From CAYNFR01 sp964396595 (GTDB lineage Bacteria; Bacteroidota; Bacteroidia; Chitinophagales; Saprospiraceae): a DNA stretch of 51,719 bases. This document shows, in pieces, positions 7,812 to 17,391 of the stretch. Position numbers and translations under genes: made by a program. The DNA lies in NCBI GenBank assembly GCA_964396595.1, contig CAYNFR010000025.1, positions 1-51,719 on the forward strand. Direction: 5' to 3'. Position 1 is the stretch's first letter, and every line of letters begins with the position of its first letter. The notes under the pieces were generated by a model. That model worked only from the letters and a program-made list of their open reading frames with translations. It had not been told where the DNA came from and did not search any database.

Positions 7812-10800
7812 CTATTGATCTGGCATCATGAATGTCGTCATTTCTACCTCCTCGTCTTCATCAGGCAGGCTTAACACGTAGTCATTTTTTATGAAATTAC
7901 ACCATCGACAAGTTTCTTCATCGCATCTTTTATCAAATTTGTGATCGTTGATATCTCGCCATACTGTGACTATTTGCTCGCCGACGATGTCTATTTCATC
8001 TTGTGAAATCATCAATTCACGAGCCACAACAAATTTGTCCTGACTATCGGGCTCGATTACTTCAAACAAGCCTTTCCCGATCTTTAAGGTGTTACGATTA
8101 TCCTTAGTCATCAAGATGTGATAAAAGACCATTTGCCGCCAGTAGTCCCCTCCAAGTTCATTTTTGTCATCCGGCATTTTCAATTTACTAGAGAAGTTCT
8201 TTGGTGAGCCGGTTTTGTAATCTATGATATGTATATGGTGATCATAAAAATCAACCCTATCTAATAGACCTTTGATCGGTACACCTTTATAGTCAATAAT
8301 GTCTATGCGATATTCGGAAATGATTTTTTTTGCCGGAGGCAATGTTGAAAGTCGATTTTCAAAATATGAGCTGAGACATTTTTGTCCATACGCCTTCATA
8401 TCAATCCATTCCTTTTCTGTAAAATATGATCTATGGTCTTCAATAGTCTTATCAAAGTACTTGAGAAGATCGGCTAAGTTCATAGCATTACCGGCTTGTT
8501 GTCTATTGAATAATTTTTCAATAGCCCCGTGAATAGCTCTACCGAACCCAATATGTTTAGATCGAGCTGAGGGTATTCTGAGGATGTTTTCGAAATAAAA
8601 GCTGATCGGGCATTTCAGATATTTATTGAGAGCTGTTACGCTAAGTTTGAAATTGGCAAGCACTCTGTCGATGACTGCATGCTCGATAAATGTGGGCTGC
8701 TTTGAAAGGGATAGTAATGTATGATATTGATATTGATTGATGGCTGATTCACTGATAGTAATAGTTTCGAGGTGGGCATGTGAACTTTCGGCTATTTCAT
8801 CAATAAAGACAGTCGGAGATAGATCTTTTCCATCTGTAGTTTTTAGCGGATAGCTGAGGGTCAATTGTTGTCGAGCCCTTGTCATGGCGACATACATCAA
8901 TCTTCTTTCATCTTCTAATGTGGAATTGTCATTGCTTTTTACTTGGTCGGGATAACTAAAAGTGCCTGATCCTGATCTACGCGGTTTCCACATGTCATGC
9001 GTAGCACCTATGACATATACTTGATCGAATTCGAGACCTTTAGAAGCATGTGCAGTGAGGAAATGAACACCTGTGCTATCACTGACTACCTTGGATACCG
9101 GAAGTGGAATATGATGAGTGTTCATGTCTTCGATCATTCTGTTAAAGTCAGAAATAGAAAATAGATAATTCTTGTCGCATGCTGATTTTATAAGATCGAA
9201 GAGTGTGGTTAATAGTTGTAGTTCCCAGGTTTTATCTTTTCCATTAATCACTTGATTGAGCAGTCCGCTATTGTTGATGACATTTTCGAATAGTTCTTGA
9301 AACGTACTATTTCGAATGGACGCTATCCATGAGCTGAGCAGATTGCTGAAATGAATGATACTATCGATATTGCCTAATTCTAATTTTTCTAAAAAAGGCC
9401 GTTTAGTTATAGCGGTGTCTATGCGGTATTCATACGACCTATCGGCAAAATCTTCATGAAGATATCCGAGGCTGATTTTGTTAATATCTCTGGCATCAAG
9501 ACCGAAGAAATTATAATGCATGATTTCGAACAAGAGCTCGTTTGATTTTCCCGGTTCTTTGCTTTGCTGTTCGATATATTTTAAAATATTGCAAAGGTTG
9601 CGGACGAAGACTAGTTTAAGGATGTCAACTCTTTTGGAGATGTTGAGCGGGATGGATCTTTTTTCAAGTACATTGACAAGATTTTCTACTTGGCTGTGTC
9701 TGCGGTAGATGATGGCTATATTGTTGAGAATATTCGTCTGCCTATAAATGGTTGTTAGTAAATCTGCGTAATAGGTTTCTTCTTGGATATTATTTGGGAA
9801 GATTAGGATGTTAATTTTTTCGTCATTGGAAGCATGATTGCTATGTGCTATCAAGACATCAGGGTTGAGTCTCTGGTTGTTATTCTTGATTAGCTTGTGA
9901 GAGATATTCAGAATGTTCTGTGTTGATCGGTAATTATGCTTTAGGGTGATGAGCCTGGGAGAATACTTTTGCTCAAAGGCGGTTATGTTTTCCACATTGG
10001 CACCTTGAAATTTATAAATGGCCTGATCGGCATCACCTACTACAAACACATTGGCTTGATCACCCCAGTATGAAGCAAGAAGCTTGATAAGTGCGTTTTG
10101 AGCACCGTTAGTATCTTGAAACTCATCAACTAGGATGAAATGATATTTTTCTTGATAGCTCAGGAGAAATTCATGATCTCGGGTAAACTCTCTTAAGACC
10201 CATAGGATCATGTCTGTATATTCAAATCGGTTCATTTGCGTCAGCAATTCTGAATATCGATCGAATAATGCTACGGCGGCTTTTGTTTTAGCCATTTTTT
10301 GGGAGAATTCTTCCCACATTTTTTCTTTGAGGTCGCCTATTTCGAATGTCTTCTCTGTTGTCTTCGTTTTTCGTTGGTATCTATATTTTTGATCATGGTA
10401 CATTCTTAAGATGTGTTCATCAATTAATTGGATGAATGCCTCTTGACTCAGATACTCTTCTTTCATCAATTTGAAAAGATTGCTGAATCGTCGTGTGTTA
10501 ACATCGTCATCGTTTCTTAATCTTTTAAGCGGATGATCATTGGGGAGTTCATCTTCTAGTGTGCGATACAGCTCCACTGCTTCAAGATCGGACAGTACTT
10601 CGAGTTCTTTAAATTGATTAAATCTGCCGAGATTTTCCTGAATAATATTATTGCAGAAGGCATGAAAGGTGTAGATGTTGACCTGATGTGCGATCGGGCC
10701 AATCATTTGTACTAATCGTCGACGCATGGATTGAACACCGGCTTCTGTAAAAGTCAGACACAGGATGTTGTGCGCTTGAGAATCCGTCTGTTGTAGAATA

Positions 10801-10967
10801 TTGGCTACGCGCAATGCAAGTATTTGGGTTTTACCTGTACCGGGGCCTGCGATGACCATCACCGGGCCGTCAATAGTATCCACGGCTTCTTTTTGTTCGG
10901 GATTTAAGGCTTGGTAAGCTTTGATAAATACTTCTGTATAATCGCTTTTTTGAAGATTCTCTTGCAT
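7812..10967 (-). CDS. UvrD/Rep-type DNA helicase fused to an iron-sulfur PD-(D/E)XK nuclease
   Basis: Single protein of 1051 residues combining a superfamily 1 helicase with a RecB-family nuclease, an architecture like mycobacterial AdnA/AdnB or AddA/AddB and suited to processing double-strand DNA ends. Helicase motifs: LNPEQKEAV (21-29), Walker A GPGTGKT (41-47), motif II LVDEFQDT (about 280), GDADQAIYKFQGA (about 315), LKHNYRST, HASKGLEFDQVYVIG and YVAMTRARQQL (about 690). The C-terminal nuclease shows LKCPISFYFE (about 787), FGRAIHGAIEKLF, GLLDRVDFYD and HIIDYKTG (about 905-920). The first Cys together with C-x4-C-x2-C near 1015-1025 (CDEETCRWC) forms the four-Cys set of iron-sulfur nucleases. 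No partner subunit is adjacent. Specific role (AddAB-like recombination or another repair path) is inference. Confidence 0.92.
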   Translation of the reverse strand: MQENLQKSDYTEVFIKAYQALNPEQKEAVDTIDGPVMVIAGPGTGKTQILALRVANILQQTDSQAHNILCLTFTEAGVQSMRRRLVQMIGPIAHQVNIYTFHAFCNNIIQENLGRFNQFKELEVLSDLEAVELYRTLEDELPNDHPLKRLRNDDDVNTRRFSNLFKLMKEEYLSQEAFIQLIDEHILRMYHDQKYRYQRKTKTTEKTFEIGDLKEKMWEEFSQKMAKTKAAVALFDRYSELLTQMNRFEYTDMILWVLREFTRDHEFLLSYQEKYHFILVDEFQDTNGAQNALIKLLASYWGDQANVFVVGDADQAIYKFQGANVENITAFEQKYSPRLITLKHNYRSTQNILNISHKLIKNNNQRLNPDVLIAHSNHASNDEKINILIFPNNIQEETYYADLLTTIYRQTNILNNIAIIYRRHSQVENLVNVLEKRSIPLNISKRVDILKLVFVRNLCNILKYIEQQSKEPGKSNELLFEIMHYNFFGLDARDINKISLGYLHEDFADRSYEYRIDTAITKRPFLEKLELGNIDSIIHFSNLLSSWIASIRNSTFQELFENVINNSGLLNQVINGKDKTWELQLLTTLFDLIKSACDKNYLFSISDFNRMIEDMNTHHIPLPVSKVVSDSTGVHFLTAHASKGLEFDQVYVIGATHDMWKPRRSGSGTFSYPDQVKSNDNSTLEDERRLMYVAMTRARQQLTLSYPLKTTDGKDLSPTVFIDEIAESSHAHLETITISESAINQYQYHTLLSLSKQPTFIEHAVIDRVLANFKLSVTALNKYLKCPISFYFENILRIPSARSKHIGFGRAIHGAIEKLFNRQQAGNAMNLADLLKYFDKTIEDHRSYFTEKEWIDMKAYGQKCLSSYFENRLSTLPPAKKIISEYRIDIIDYKGVPIKGLLDRVDFYDHHIHIIDYKTGSPKNFSSKLKMPDDKNELGGDYWRQMVFYHILMTKDNRNTLKIGKGLFEVIEPDSQDKFVVARELMISQDEIDIVGEQIVTVWRDINDHKFDKRCDEETCRWCNFIKNDYVLSLPDEDEEVEMTTFMMPDQ

Positions 10968-11505
10968 AGATCGGTATGTTTATAATCACAAGATGCACAC
11001 TATCGTGCAATCTATTTGCTTGCTAAATTATTTTTAATGGATTTCTTAAAGATGACGCAAATATCGGATGTATAGAAGGAACTATATTGAAAGTTCGGCA
11101 CTATTGCATTTTCTGACTTTGGATTAGCTCGCTTATTGCCAACAGCGAGATCGGATAATATTTTTCTCCCTCAGATCCTGCGGATGACAAAGGTTAAAGT
11201 GGATGACAGAGATTTGAAATATTATGGTTGACAAGTTCAGCAGAATGGAGCGAGTGCCTAATTTTTTTCTTCTGTAGATAGGGCAGATGGGCGCAGAAAA
11301 TAAACATTCACGTGGATGACAAATTATGATTAATTCGACATCTCTTCAAGTGATAATACTAAATGGTCACGAATTTTTGTTTCTGATATGTGGTATGCCC
11401 TACACGATCTTGTTAAGGGAAACTTAAATATTATAGAATAATTTCACTGGTCAAAAGAATGCCTACATTGAGCTTTGATAACGATTAATAATCCATCCGT
11501 TAAGC
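10968..11505. other. Intergenic region between divergent helicase and YhhN genes
   Basis: About 540 bases without a credible gene. It contains three copies of GYGGATGACA in the same direction (11180-11189, 11199-11208, 11312-11321), which may be chance or a decayed repeat. A one-mismatch -7 box (GAGCTTTG, 11470-11477) lies 28 nt before the YhhN ATG. No terminator was seen. Confidence 0.4.
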
Positions 11506-12147
11506 ATGAATTCTAAGTACTTTCTTTATCTCTTCTACTTTATTTCGCTAGCTGAATTGGCGGCAGGTTATAATGGCTGGCAGATCCGAATGTTTACCAA
11601 GCCGATGATAATGATCTGCCTGATCACCTATTATCTCGTTGCGACGAAGAGTATACATTTCACGCATGGTCTACTCATTGTCGCGATGTTAGCAGCTTTG
11701 GCAGGAGATGTCTTATTGATGATACCGGGTATGTTTATAGCGGGACTGGGTGCGTTTTTAGTTATGCAAGTACTTTATATCGCTTGCTTCAGACGGGATA
11801 GATGCTTTGTAGGTCGAAGGGAATGGATTTATGCTTTAATTCTAGTCGCTATTGTGGGTCTTGTCATCAGTCAGATGTGGGCTAGTTTAGGTGCGATGAA
11901 GGTATGGGTATTGCTTTACACCATAGCCATTGCGCTGATGTCATGGGTGAGTTACACGCGTGATTATCGATTGCCGGGATATTGGTGGGTATTCGCAGGG
12001 ACGGTTTTTTTCTTGATATCAGATAGTGCCTTGGCCTTGGAGAAATTTGCGGGATATCCGGTAGGGAGCCTGACAGTGATGGGGACGTATATTCTTGCGC
12101 AGTTTATGATTGTGAAGGGGATGGTGATGAAGTCGCTGCCCGATTAA
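11506..12147 (+). CDS. YhhN family membrane protein (lysoplasmalogenase-like)
   Basis: Integral membrane protein of 213 residues with about seven or eight hydrophobic helices. The YhhN/TMEM86 family includes lysoplasmalogenase, which hydrolyses vinyl-ether lysolipids; bacterial members are largely uncharacterised. Family-typical segments: MFTKPMIMICLITYYL near residue 30, ALAGDVLLMIPGMFIAGLGAFLVMQVLYI (conserved Asp in AGD, then Q and Y) and the C-terminal VFFLISDSALALEKF with the conserved Asp/Ser. The ATG at 11506 gives the expected N-terminus. The gene is followed after 81 nt by a TonB-type receptor. Whether it acts on lipids here is inferred from the family only. Confidence 0.85.
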   Translation: MNSKYFLYLFYFISLAELAAGYNGWQIRMFTKPMIMICLITYYLVATKSIHFTHGLLIVAMLAALAGDVLLMIPGMFIAGLGAFLVMQVLYIACFRRDRCFVGRREWIYALILVAIVGLVISQMWASLGAMKVWVLLYTIAIALMSWVSYTRDYRLPGYWWVFAGTVFFLISDSALALEKFAGYPVGSLTVMGTYILAQFMIVKGMVMKSLPD

Positions 12148-12228
12148 AGGGGGCGTAAAATTTTATGTCCGACCTTGTGCATTTTATAGTACATCTGCAT
12201 CTGTTAAGTGGTAATAAAATTTGTTGTG

Positions 12229-15033
12229 ATGAATAAAATATTTATATCGGTAGTTGTAATGCTGCAGTGCTGCATAAGTCTTCAGGCGCAGACGTCAAGA
12301 GTATCGGGATTCGTATCTGACACGACGGGCTATGGGTTAATCTTGGCATCTGTAATGATCATGGATGAGGATTCGACTTTAGTTGATTTTACCCAGACGG
12401 ATGATCTTGGTAAATATCGGTTCACCAAAGTACCTTATGGAGAATATTTGTTAAAAGTTACCTATCTGGGATTTATACCAAAGACTATCCCTCTCAAAGT
12501 AGATAAGAAGGAAACTGATGTCGAAGATATAAGCATTCAAGAGATCAATACCCAGCTGATGGAAGTGGTGGTAAAGGCTGCCCGGGCACCGCTTAAGATG
12601 AAGGGAGATACTATCGAGTTTGATATTTCGCAATTTAAAGTTCCACAGAACAGTACACTCGAAGATCTTGTCAGAAGGTTGCCCGGCATGGAGGTAGGTG
12701 AAGGCGGTAGAGTCACTATGGATGGCAAGGATGTTACTTCGGTCAAGGTAGATGGTAAAAACTTCTTCGGTAACAATCCAACCATGGCGACTAAAAATCT
12801 TCCTGCCGACGCGGTATCGAGTGTTCAAGTATATGACCGCAAGACGGACGAGCAACTCGCCACGAATGCGGCACCGACAAATGAGAAAGAAATGAATGTT
12901 GTCCTCAAGGAAGATTTCAAAAATCTGACTTTTGGTAAAGGAGTAGTGGGCGCAGGCAATATGGATAGACTCGAAGGAAAACTTAGCCTCAACAGATTTG
13001 CGCAAAAACATCAGTACAGCCTATTGGCCAATGGCAACAATACGGGACGTAATGGATTGGGCTGGGAGGATAGTCAGGATTTTTTTGGATCACAGGCATA
13101 TACCTTTCAAGAGTTTAAATACGGCTTCGGTGGAGGTATGCGGTTCTTCAATTTTACAGGCGATGGCGATGACTTGAATCTTGATGGGAAGATTCAGGAG
13201 CTTTTCTGGGGAAATAATAACCGAGGATTTCCGACTAATGGGATGGTCGGGCTTAATTACAATTATGAAACTGACAAGGTAAGAGCTAGCACTAGGTATA
13301 TATTCAATCATCGCGGCAATGAGATAGAGAGCTTCAGATCCGTAAACCGCTTCTTGCCCAATAACGTGACGAATTTTGATACAACCACTTCCGTGACAAA
13401 TACCGGCGGAAACGTACATCGTCTCGAATCAATGATTTCTGTAGACTTGGATAGTTTTAATACCGTGTCTGCATATTTTGACTTTAGTAATCTAAGCTCA
13501 GATAGGGAGTTTCAGAGTGATGGGCAGTCCTTTATTAACCTAAGTGATCTGATTTCTTCTTCTGATATAAACAATGATCGCAGTACATCCGGTCATATGA
13601 CACGAGGGACTCTAGTATATAGCAAGAAATTTAGAAAGAAGGCGCGCTTTTTTGCAATCAACAGTATCTATGGACAGTCTAAGTTGTCAGAAATCACTTT
13701 GAACAATTCCTTTCTTTCTTTTAGCTCAGGAAATATAGAAGATCTCAATCAGACTTTTTTGAACGATGCGAATAAGTCGGAATTTCAGATTAATGCGACT
13801 TTCACAGAACCTATTGGTAGTAGGCTCTTTTTTAATGTCTTTCATAATTATGACAATATTCATCAGGTCGGTGACATTAATGTCAAAGATCGTGTTGGAA
13901 ACCAAGAGACTGTTAATACGCTACTCACTCGAAATTATACGACTAATGTAAGATATAATTTTTCCGGAGCATCAATGAGATATTCGTATGAGGGTTTAAA
14001 TATTAGCTTAGGATATGGTTATCAGTTCACGGATCTAATGGGTGATTTTGAAGGATTGATTGACAATAGCGGGAGCGTTAATAACTCGTTTGCCAATGGC
14101 CGAATTTTCGCTGATTTGTATTATCAATTTACACGCACGAGCAGCATGTCGGCCTCTTATAGTAGAGGAGTCAACAACCCGCGAATTAGTCAGATTACAC
14201 CTATTATCAATAATGTAAATCCGCTATTCATCATTGAGGGAAATCCGAATTTACAACCTGAGGTAGATAATTCTATTTATGGAAATATTTGGATATCTAA
14301 GCCAGCATCTGGATTTAGGCTGAGTTTGTGGAGTAACGTTTCGTTTAAAGAAAATGCCATTACACAAGAGGAGGTGGTCACGGAGTCTTTAATAACCACT
14401 ACACGTCCGATTAACTATAAGAATGCATTTTCCATTAATTTTTCTCCTAATGTTTCTTTTGCCATGCTCAAGAATAAATTAAGAGCCTCCGTACGACTAG
14501 GTGTGAATAATGAATCGGCATATCGTTTAGTGAATCGGGCAGAAAACAAGACTGTAACCACTGGTTTTAACCCATCTACTAATCTTAATTTTACCGTATC
14601 GGATAATTTCACCTTACTTTTTAATTACTCTTACAGTCAGTCCAATACTTCTTATAGTATCAATAAATCGCAAGATCAGAGGATAGTGAACCAGAACATG
14701 GGATCTACAGCAAGTATCAAATTGCTAAAAAATACCTATTTTAACGGTAGTTATACCCATCGTTTTTTCAAAAATGATCGGTTCGGTCAGAATACGAATA
14801 TTCCCATTATAAACATGAGTCTGGCAAGACAATTTTTAAAGAACAATCAAGCTGAAATTCGGATATCTGCGTATGATTTATTGGACAAGAACCGGAATTT
14901 TAGTCTTTCCGCAAATAATAATATCGTTTCTCAGAATAATACATTGGCATTGGCAAGATATTTTATGATGCAGTTCAGCTACAACATTAAGGGAATGAAA
15001 TCAGCGTTAAATACAGGCAACAGTTATTGGTAA
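12229..15033 (+). CDS. TonB-dependent-receptor-like outer membrane beta-barrel protein with carboxypeptidase-like N-domain
   Basis: Outer-membrane protein of 934 residues from the ATG at 12229; a GTG at 12208 would add seven residues before the signal peptide and is rejected. Order: signal peptide (MNKIFISVVVMLQCCISLQAQ, 1-21); carboxypeptidase-regulatory-like domain (about 23-105, SGFVSDTTGYGL...YLGFIP); plug-like domain (about 120-210, with FKVPQNSTLEDLVRRLPG and DGKNFFGNNP); then a long barrel of alternating aromatic strands to the C-terminus. It fits the 'outer membrane beta-barrel family' group typical of Bacteroidota, often found with a GLPGLI gene, which indeed follows after 20 nt. Its cargo is unknown; no SusD homologue is present. 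Confidence 0.9.
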   Translation: MNKIFISVVVMLQCCISLQAQTSRVSGFVSDTTGYGLILASVMIMDEDSTLVDFTQTDDLGKYRFTKVPYGEYLLKVTYLGFIPKTIPLKVDKKETDVEDISIQEINTQLMEVVVKAARAPLKMKGDTIEFDISQFKVPQNSTLEDLVRRLPGMEVGEGGRVTMDGKDVTSVKVDGKNFFGNNPTMATKNLPADAVSSVQVYDRKTDEQLATNAAPTNEKEMNVVLKEDFKNLTFGKGVVGAGNMDRLEGKLSLNRFAQKHQYSLLANGNNTGRNGLGWEDSQDFFGSQAYTFQEFKYGFGGGMRFFNFTGDGDDLNLDGKIQELFWGNNNRGFPTNGMVGLNYNYETDKVRASTRYIFNHRGNEIESFRSVNRFLPNNVTNFDTTTSVTNTGGNVHRLESMISVDLDSFNTVSAYFDFSNLSSDREFQSDGQSFINLSDLISSSDINNDRSTSGHMTRGTLVYSKKFRKKARFFAINSIYGQSKLSEITLNNSFLSFSSGNIEDLNQTFLNDANKSEFQINATFTEPIGSRLFFNVFHNYDNIHQVGDINVKDRVGNQETVNTLLTRNYTTNVRYNFSGASMRYSYEGLNISLGYGYQFTDLMGDFEGLIDNSGSVNNSFANGRIFADLYYQFTRTSSMSASYSRGVNNPRISQITPIINNVNPLFIIEGNPNLQPEVDNSIYGNIWISKPASGFRLSLWSNVSFKENAITQEEVVTESLITTTRPINYKNAFSINFSPNVSFAMLKNKLRASVRLGVNNESAYRLVNRAENKTVTTGFNPSTNLNFTVSDNFTLLFNYSYSQSNTSYSINKSQDQRIVNQNMGSTASIKLLKNTYFNGSYTHRFFKNDRFGQNTNIPIINMSLARQFLKNNQAEIRISAYDLLDKNRNFSLSANNNIVSQNNTLALARYFMMQFSYNIKGMKSALNTGNSYW

Positions 15034-15053
15034 AAAAAAGTAAAATTAGTATT

Positions 15054-15791
15054 ATGAGATATTTAGGCTTATTCTTGTTTTTGTGTATGACACTTTATGG
15101 ATATACCCAGCCTATCGAGGGAAGGGTTGCATACGAGAGGAGAGCGTTTTGGGTGAATATATATTCTAAGTTACCATACTTGTCGCAGGAGCAGAAAGAG
15201 AAGGAACTTGCGCTCTACGGCAATAGACAAGGCAAGTATGCTGAAAAGTACTTTTTAGATTTTAGTAGCAATGTTTCATTTTATCATCAATCGAAAGAAG
15301 CGAATGATTGGGGCTGGTCATGGAAAGAAGAAGAGGTGTTTTATTACAGAGACTTAGAAAACAAGACATTTTTAGACAAGTTGGGATTGGCCGGAAAAGA
15401 TTATATCATAAAAGGTGATACGCCTAAGATTAAATGGAAAATACAAAATGAGATCCGTGAAGTGGCAGGATACTTATGTCAAAAAGCCACCACTATTCAC
15501 CCATTGCATGATAAATTGGTCGTGGCGTGGTATTCAGACAAAATTCCTGTCAGTACCGGTCCGGAGGGACTCGGGGGTTTGCCGGGACTGATACTTATGC
15601 TAGAGTACGATGACGAGCTGGTTATAGAAGCCACAGAAATCAATTTAGATGTAGACTCACAGTCGATAGAATTGCCCAAAAAGATAAAGGGCAAACAAAT
15701 CACTTTTGAAAAGTACCGAGAAGATTATTGGAAGCTGCTAAATCAATCCATTAAGCTCAAGAGAAATCCTTATTGGCAATTGAGGATATGA
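15054..15791 (+). CDS. GLPGLI family protein
   Basis: Secreted protein of 245 residues from the ATG at 15054 (a TTG at 15027 overlaps the receptor and would bury the signal peptide). Signal peptide MRYLGLFLFLCMTLYGYTQ, then IEGRVAYERRAFW. The family hallmark is seen around residues 170-180 as GLGGLPGLILMLEYDD, preceded by VAWYSDKIPVSTGPE and by EIREVAGYLCQKA, where a conserved Cys occurs. The family is Bacteroidota-specific, of unknown function, and commonly sits beside outer-membrane beta-barrel receptors. The 20-nt gap to the receptor shows an operon; a periplasmic accessory role to the receptor is inference. Confidence 0.9.
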   Translation: MRYLGLFLFLCMTLYGYTQPIEGRVAYERRAFWVNIYSKLPYLSQEQKEKELALYGNRQGKYAEKYFLDFSSNVSFYHQSKEANDWGWSWKEEEVFYYRDLENKTFLDKLGLAGKDYIIKGDTPKIKWKIQNEIREVAGYLCQKATTIHPLHDKLVVAWYSDKIPVSTGPEGLGGLPGLILMLEYDDELVIEATEINLDVDSQSIELPKKIKGKQITFEKYREDYWKLLNQSIKLKRNPYWQLRI

Positions 15792-15852
15792 GCTTTAAGC
15801 GCTTGAATGGTCATTAAGTAGATCAGCATGATAGAAAGGGGATATTGGGCAT

Positions 15853-17295
15853 TTATGTCATAAGTAAAACCGCGAGTTTTTCTTTCAGTATTGCTAGATA
15901 TCTATCTATAGTTACCAGATGTGTTCTAAATGACACGATGGCTATCCGTATCCAATAGGTACCATCTATCGTGGTGGAGCTGATAAAGATTCGACCGTCT
16001 TTTTGGATTTCTTTGACGAGTGCTTCATTGAATGCGTTAGGATCGCTCTGAGGTGGAATGTATCGGTAAATAGCCACGGAAAGCTGCGGATATGGGCCTA
16101 CTTCAAAGCCCAATTTCTGAACCTCTTCAAAGAAATATTTGCATAGTAAATGTTTTTCTTCCAGTCCTGCTCTGAAAGGTGATAAGCCGTGGAGGTGTAA
16201 GGGCAGCCACATACGCAATCCTCTGAAATGCTTGGTCAGCTCAGGAGACAAGTCTGCGGGTGATAGTTCTTGTGTGCCGTCATATGCATCTTGAAGATAA
16301 CTCGCCATGTAATGCTGGGATTCGTAAAGTGCCTGGCCATTTTTGACGAGTACAATGCCCGTGCCATATGGCAAGAACAAACTCTTGTGCGGATCAAGTA
16401 CTACGGAGTCAGACCGCTCAATACCTTTAAATAAATGACGGAGTTGCTCGACCAATATAAAATACCCACCATAAGCCGCATCCACATGGAACCAGAGACT
16501 GTGCTCCTCTGCTATATCTGCAATCAAGTCTAGTTGATCAACTGCTCCGGTATCTGTACTTCCGCATGATGAAGCAACATAAAATGGTATCAAGCCGGCT
16601 GCCTTGTCTGCAATAATCTGTTGGCGGAGGGCTACAGGACTCATCCTGTATTGGTCGTCTAGTGGTATTAGTCTCATGACAGCAGTGCCTAGTCCAGCAA
16701 TTCGAAGAGCCTTATGAATGCAGTGGTGTGTTTGGCGTGTAAGGTAAATTACGGCGCGGGTCACTTTATCCGGGGTGATTTTCATTGTGTCCCTGGCGGT
16801 GGTAATGGCGATAAGATTGGCGATGGAGCCTCCCGAAGCTAGATTGCCATGTGCTGTGGTCGGATAACCGATCAGCCCACAAGACCATTCGATCAATTTG
16901 TTTTCCATCTTGACAGCCCCTGGAGAGCCAAAGGATAGTCCGGCGTATCTATTGCTGATATCAGCGAGATAATCAGCTACCGCCGAGGTATATAGACCAC
17001 CACCGGGAATATAACCCAAATGACCCTCTGAGGCAGGGTTGAGCCCCACTTGATCCACACTGTTATTCAGGATGGTGATAAGTATATCGAGCGGTTTCGG
17101 CTCTTCTGTTATCTCAAGATTTTGAAGAGGTGCAAGTTGGTTATTGAGCGTGATGAAAGCCGGAGATATGTATATGGATTCGAGAAAAGATTCGCTATAA
17201 TCGACTGCTTTTGAACGAATTTCTTGTCGTTCTTGCTGATTCGGCTCAAGATTCTTTGATATTTTCTCTAATGAGCTTATCTTTTCTCTTAACAT
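15853..17295 (-). CDS. PLP-dependent group II amino-acid decarboxylase
   Basis: Pyridoxal-phosphate decarboxylase of the aromatic-amino-acid/glutamate/DABA group, 480 residues from ATG 17295; a TTG at 17319 would add eight residues. Seen: GHLGYIPGGGLYTSAVADYLAD, ASGGSIANLIAI (phosphate-binding region), the ring-stacking His in TRQTHHCIHKAL, VASSCGSTDTGAVD, the cofactor Asp in WFHVDAAYGGYF, and the Schiff-base Lys in VVLDPHKSLFLPYG (about residue 300). The C-terminal domain shows GLRMWLPLHLHG. The substrate is not resolved by these motifs; aromatic amino acid, glutamate or diaminobutyrate remain possible. An exact -7 box at 17344-17351 lies 24 nt before the TTG and 48 nt before the ATG. Confidence 0.9.
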   Translation of the reverse strand: MLREKISSLEKISKNLEPNQQERQEIRSKAVDYSESFLESIYISPAFITLNNQLAPLQNLEITEEPKPLDILITILNNSVDQVGLNPASEGHLGYIPGGGLYTSAVADYLADISNRYAGLSFGSPGAVKMENKLIEWSCGLIGYPTTAHGNLASGGSIANLIAITTARDTMKITPDKVTRAVIYLTRQTHHCIHKALRIAGLGTAVMRLIPLDDQYRMSPVALRQQIIADKAAGLIPFYVASSCGSTDTGAVDQLDLIADIAEEHSLWFHVDAAYGGYFILVEQLRHLFKGIERSDSVVLDPHKSLFLPYGTGIVLVKNGQALYESQHYMASYLQDAYDGTQELSPADLSPELTKHFRGLRMWLPLHLHGLSPFRAGLEEKHLLCKYFFEEVQKLGFEVGPYPQLSVAIYRYIPPQSDPNAFNEALVKEIQKDGRIFISSTTIDGTYWIRIAIVSFRTHLVTIDRYLAILKEKLAVLLMT

Positions 17296-17343
17296 TGGTA
17301 TATGTTGTTCGTTTATCAATTAATGAAGCATTATCAAGGACGT

Positions 17344-17351
17344 CAAAAGTA
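17344..17351 (-). promoter_or_regulatory. -7 box of the PLP decarboxylase gene
   Basis: Reverse strand TACTTTTG, an exact TAnnTTTG match, in the 70-100 nt gap between divergent genes. It forms the left half of an inverted repeat CAAAAG (17344-17349) / CTTTTG (17354-17359), so a regulator could act on both promoters. Confidence 0.5.
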
Positions 17352-17391
17352 TGCTTTTGTACTTTTTTTGCAGATGCTTATACGTTAAATA

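Noticed and set aside
11180..11321. Three GYGGATGACA copies as a mobile-repeat remnant
   Set aside because: Ten-base matches with irregular spacing (19 and 113 nt) and no ends or transposase fragments; chance cannot be excluded.
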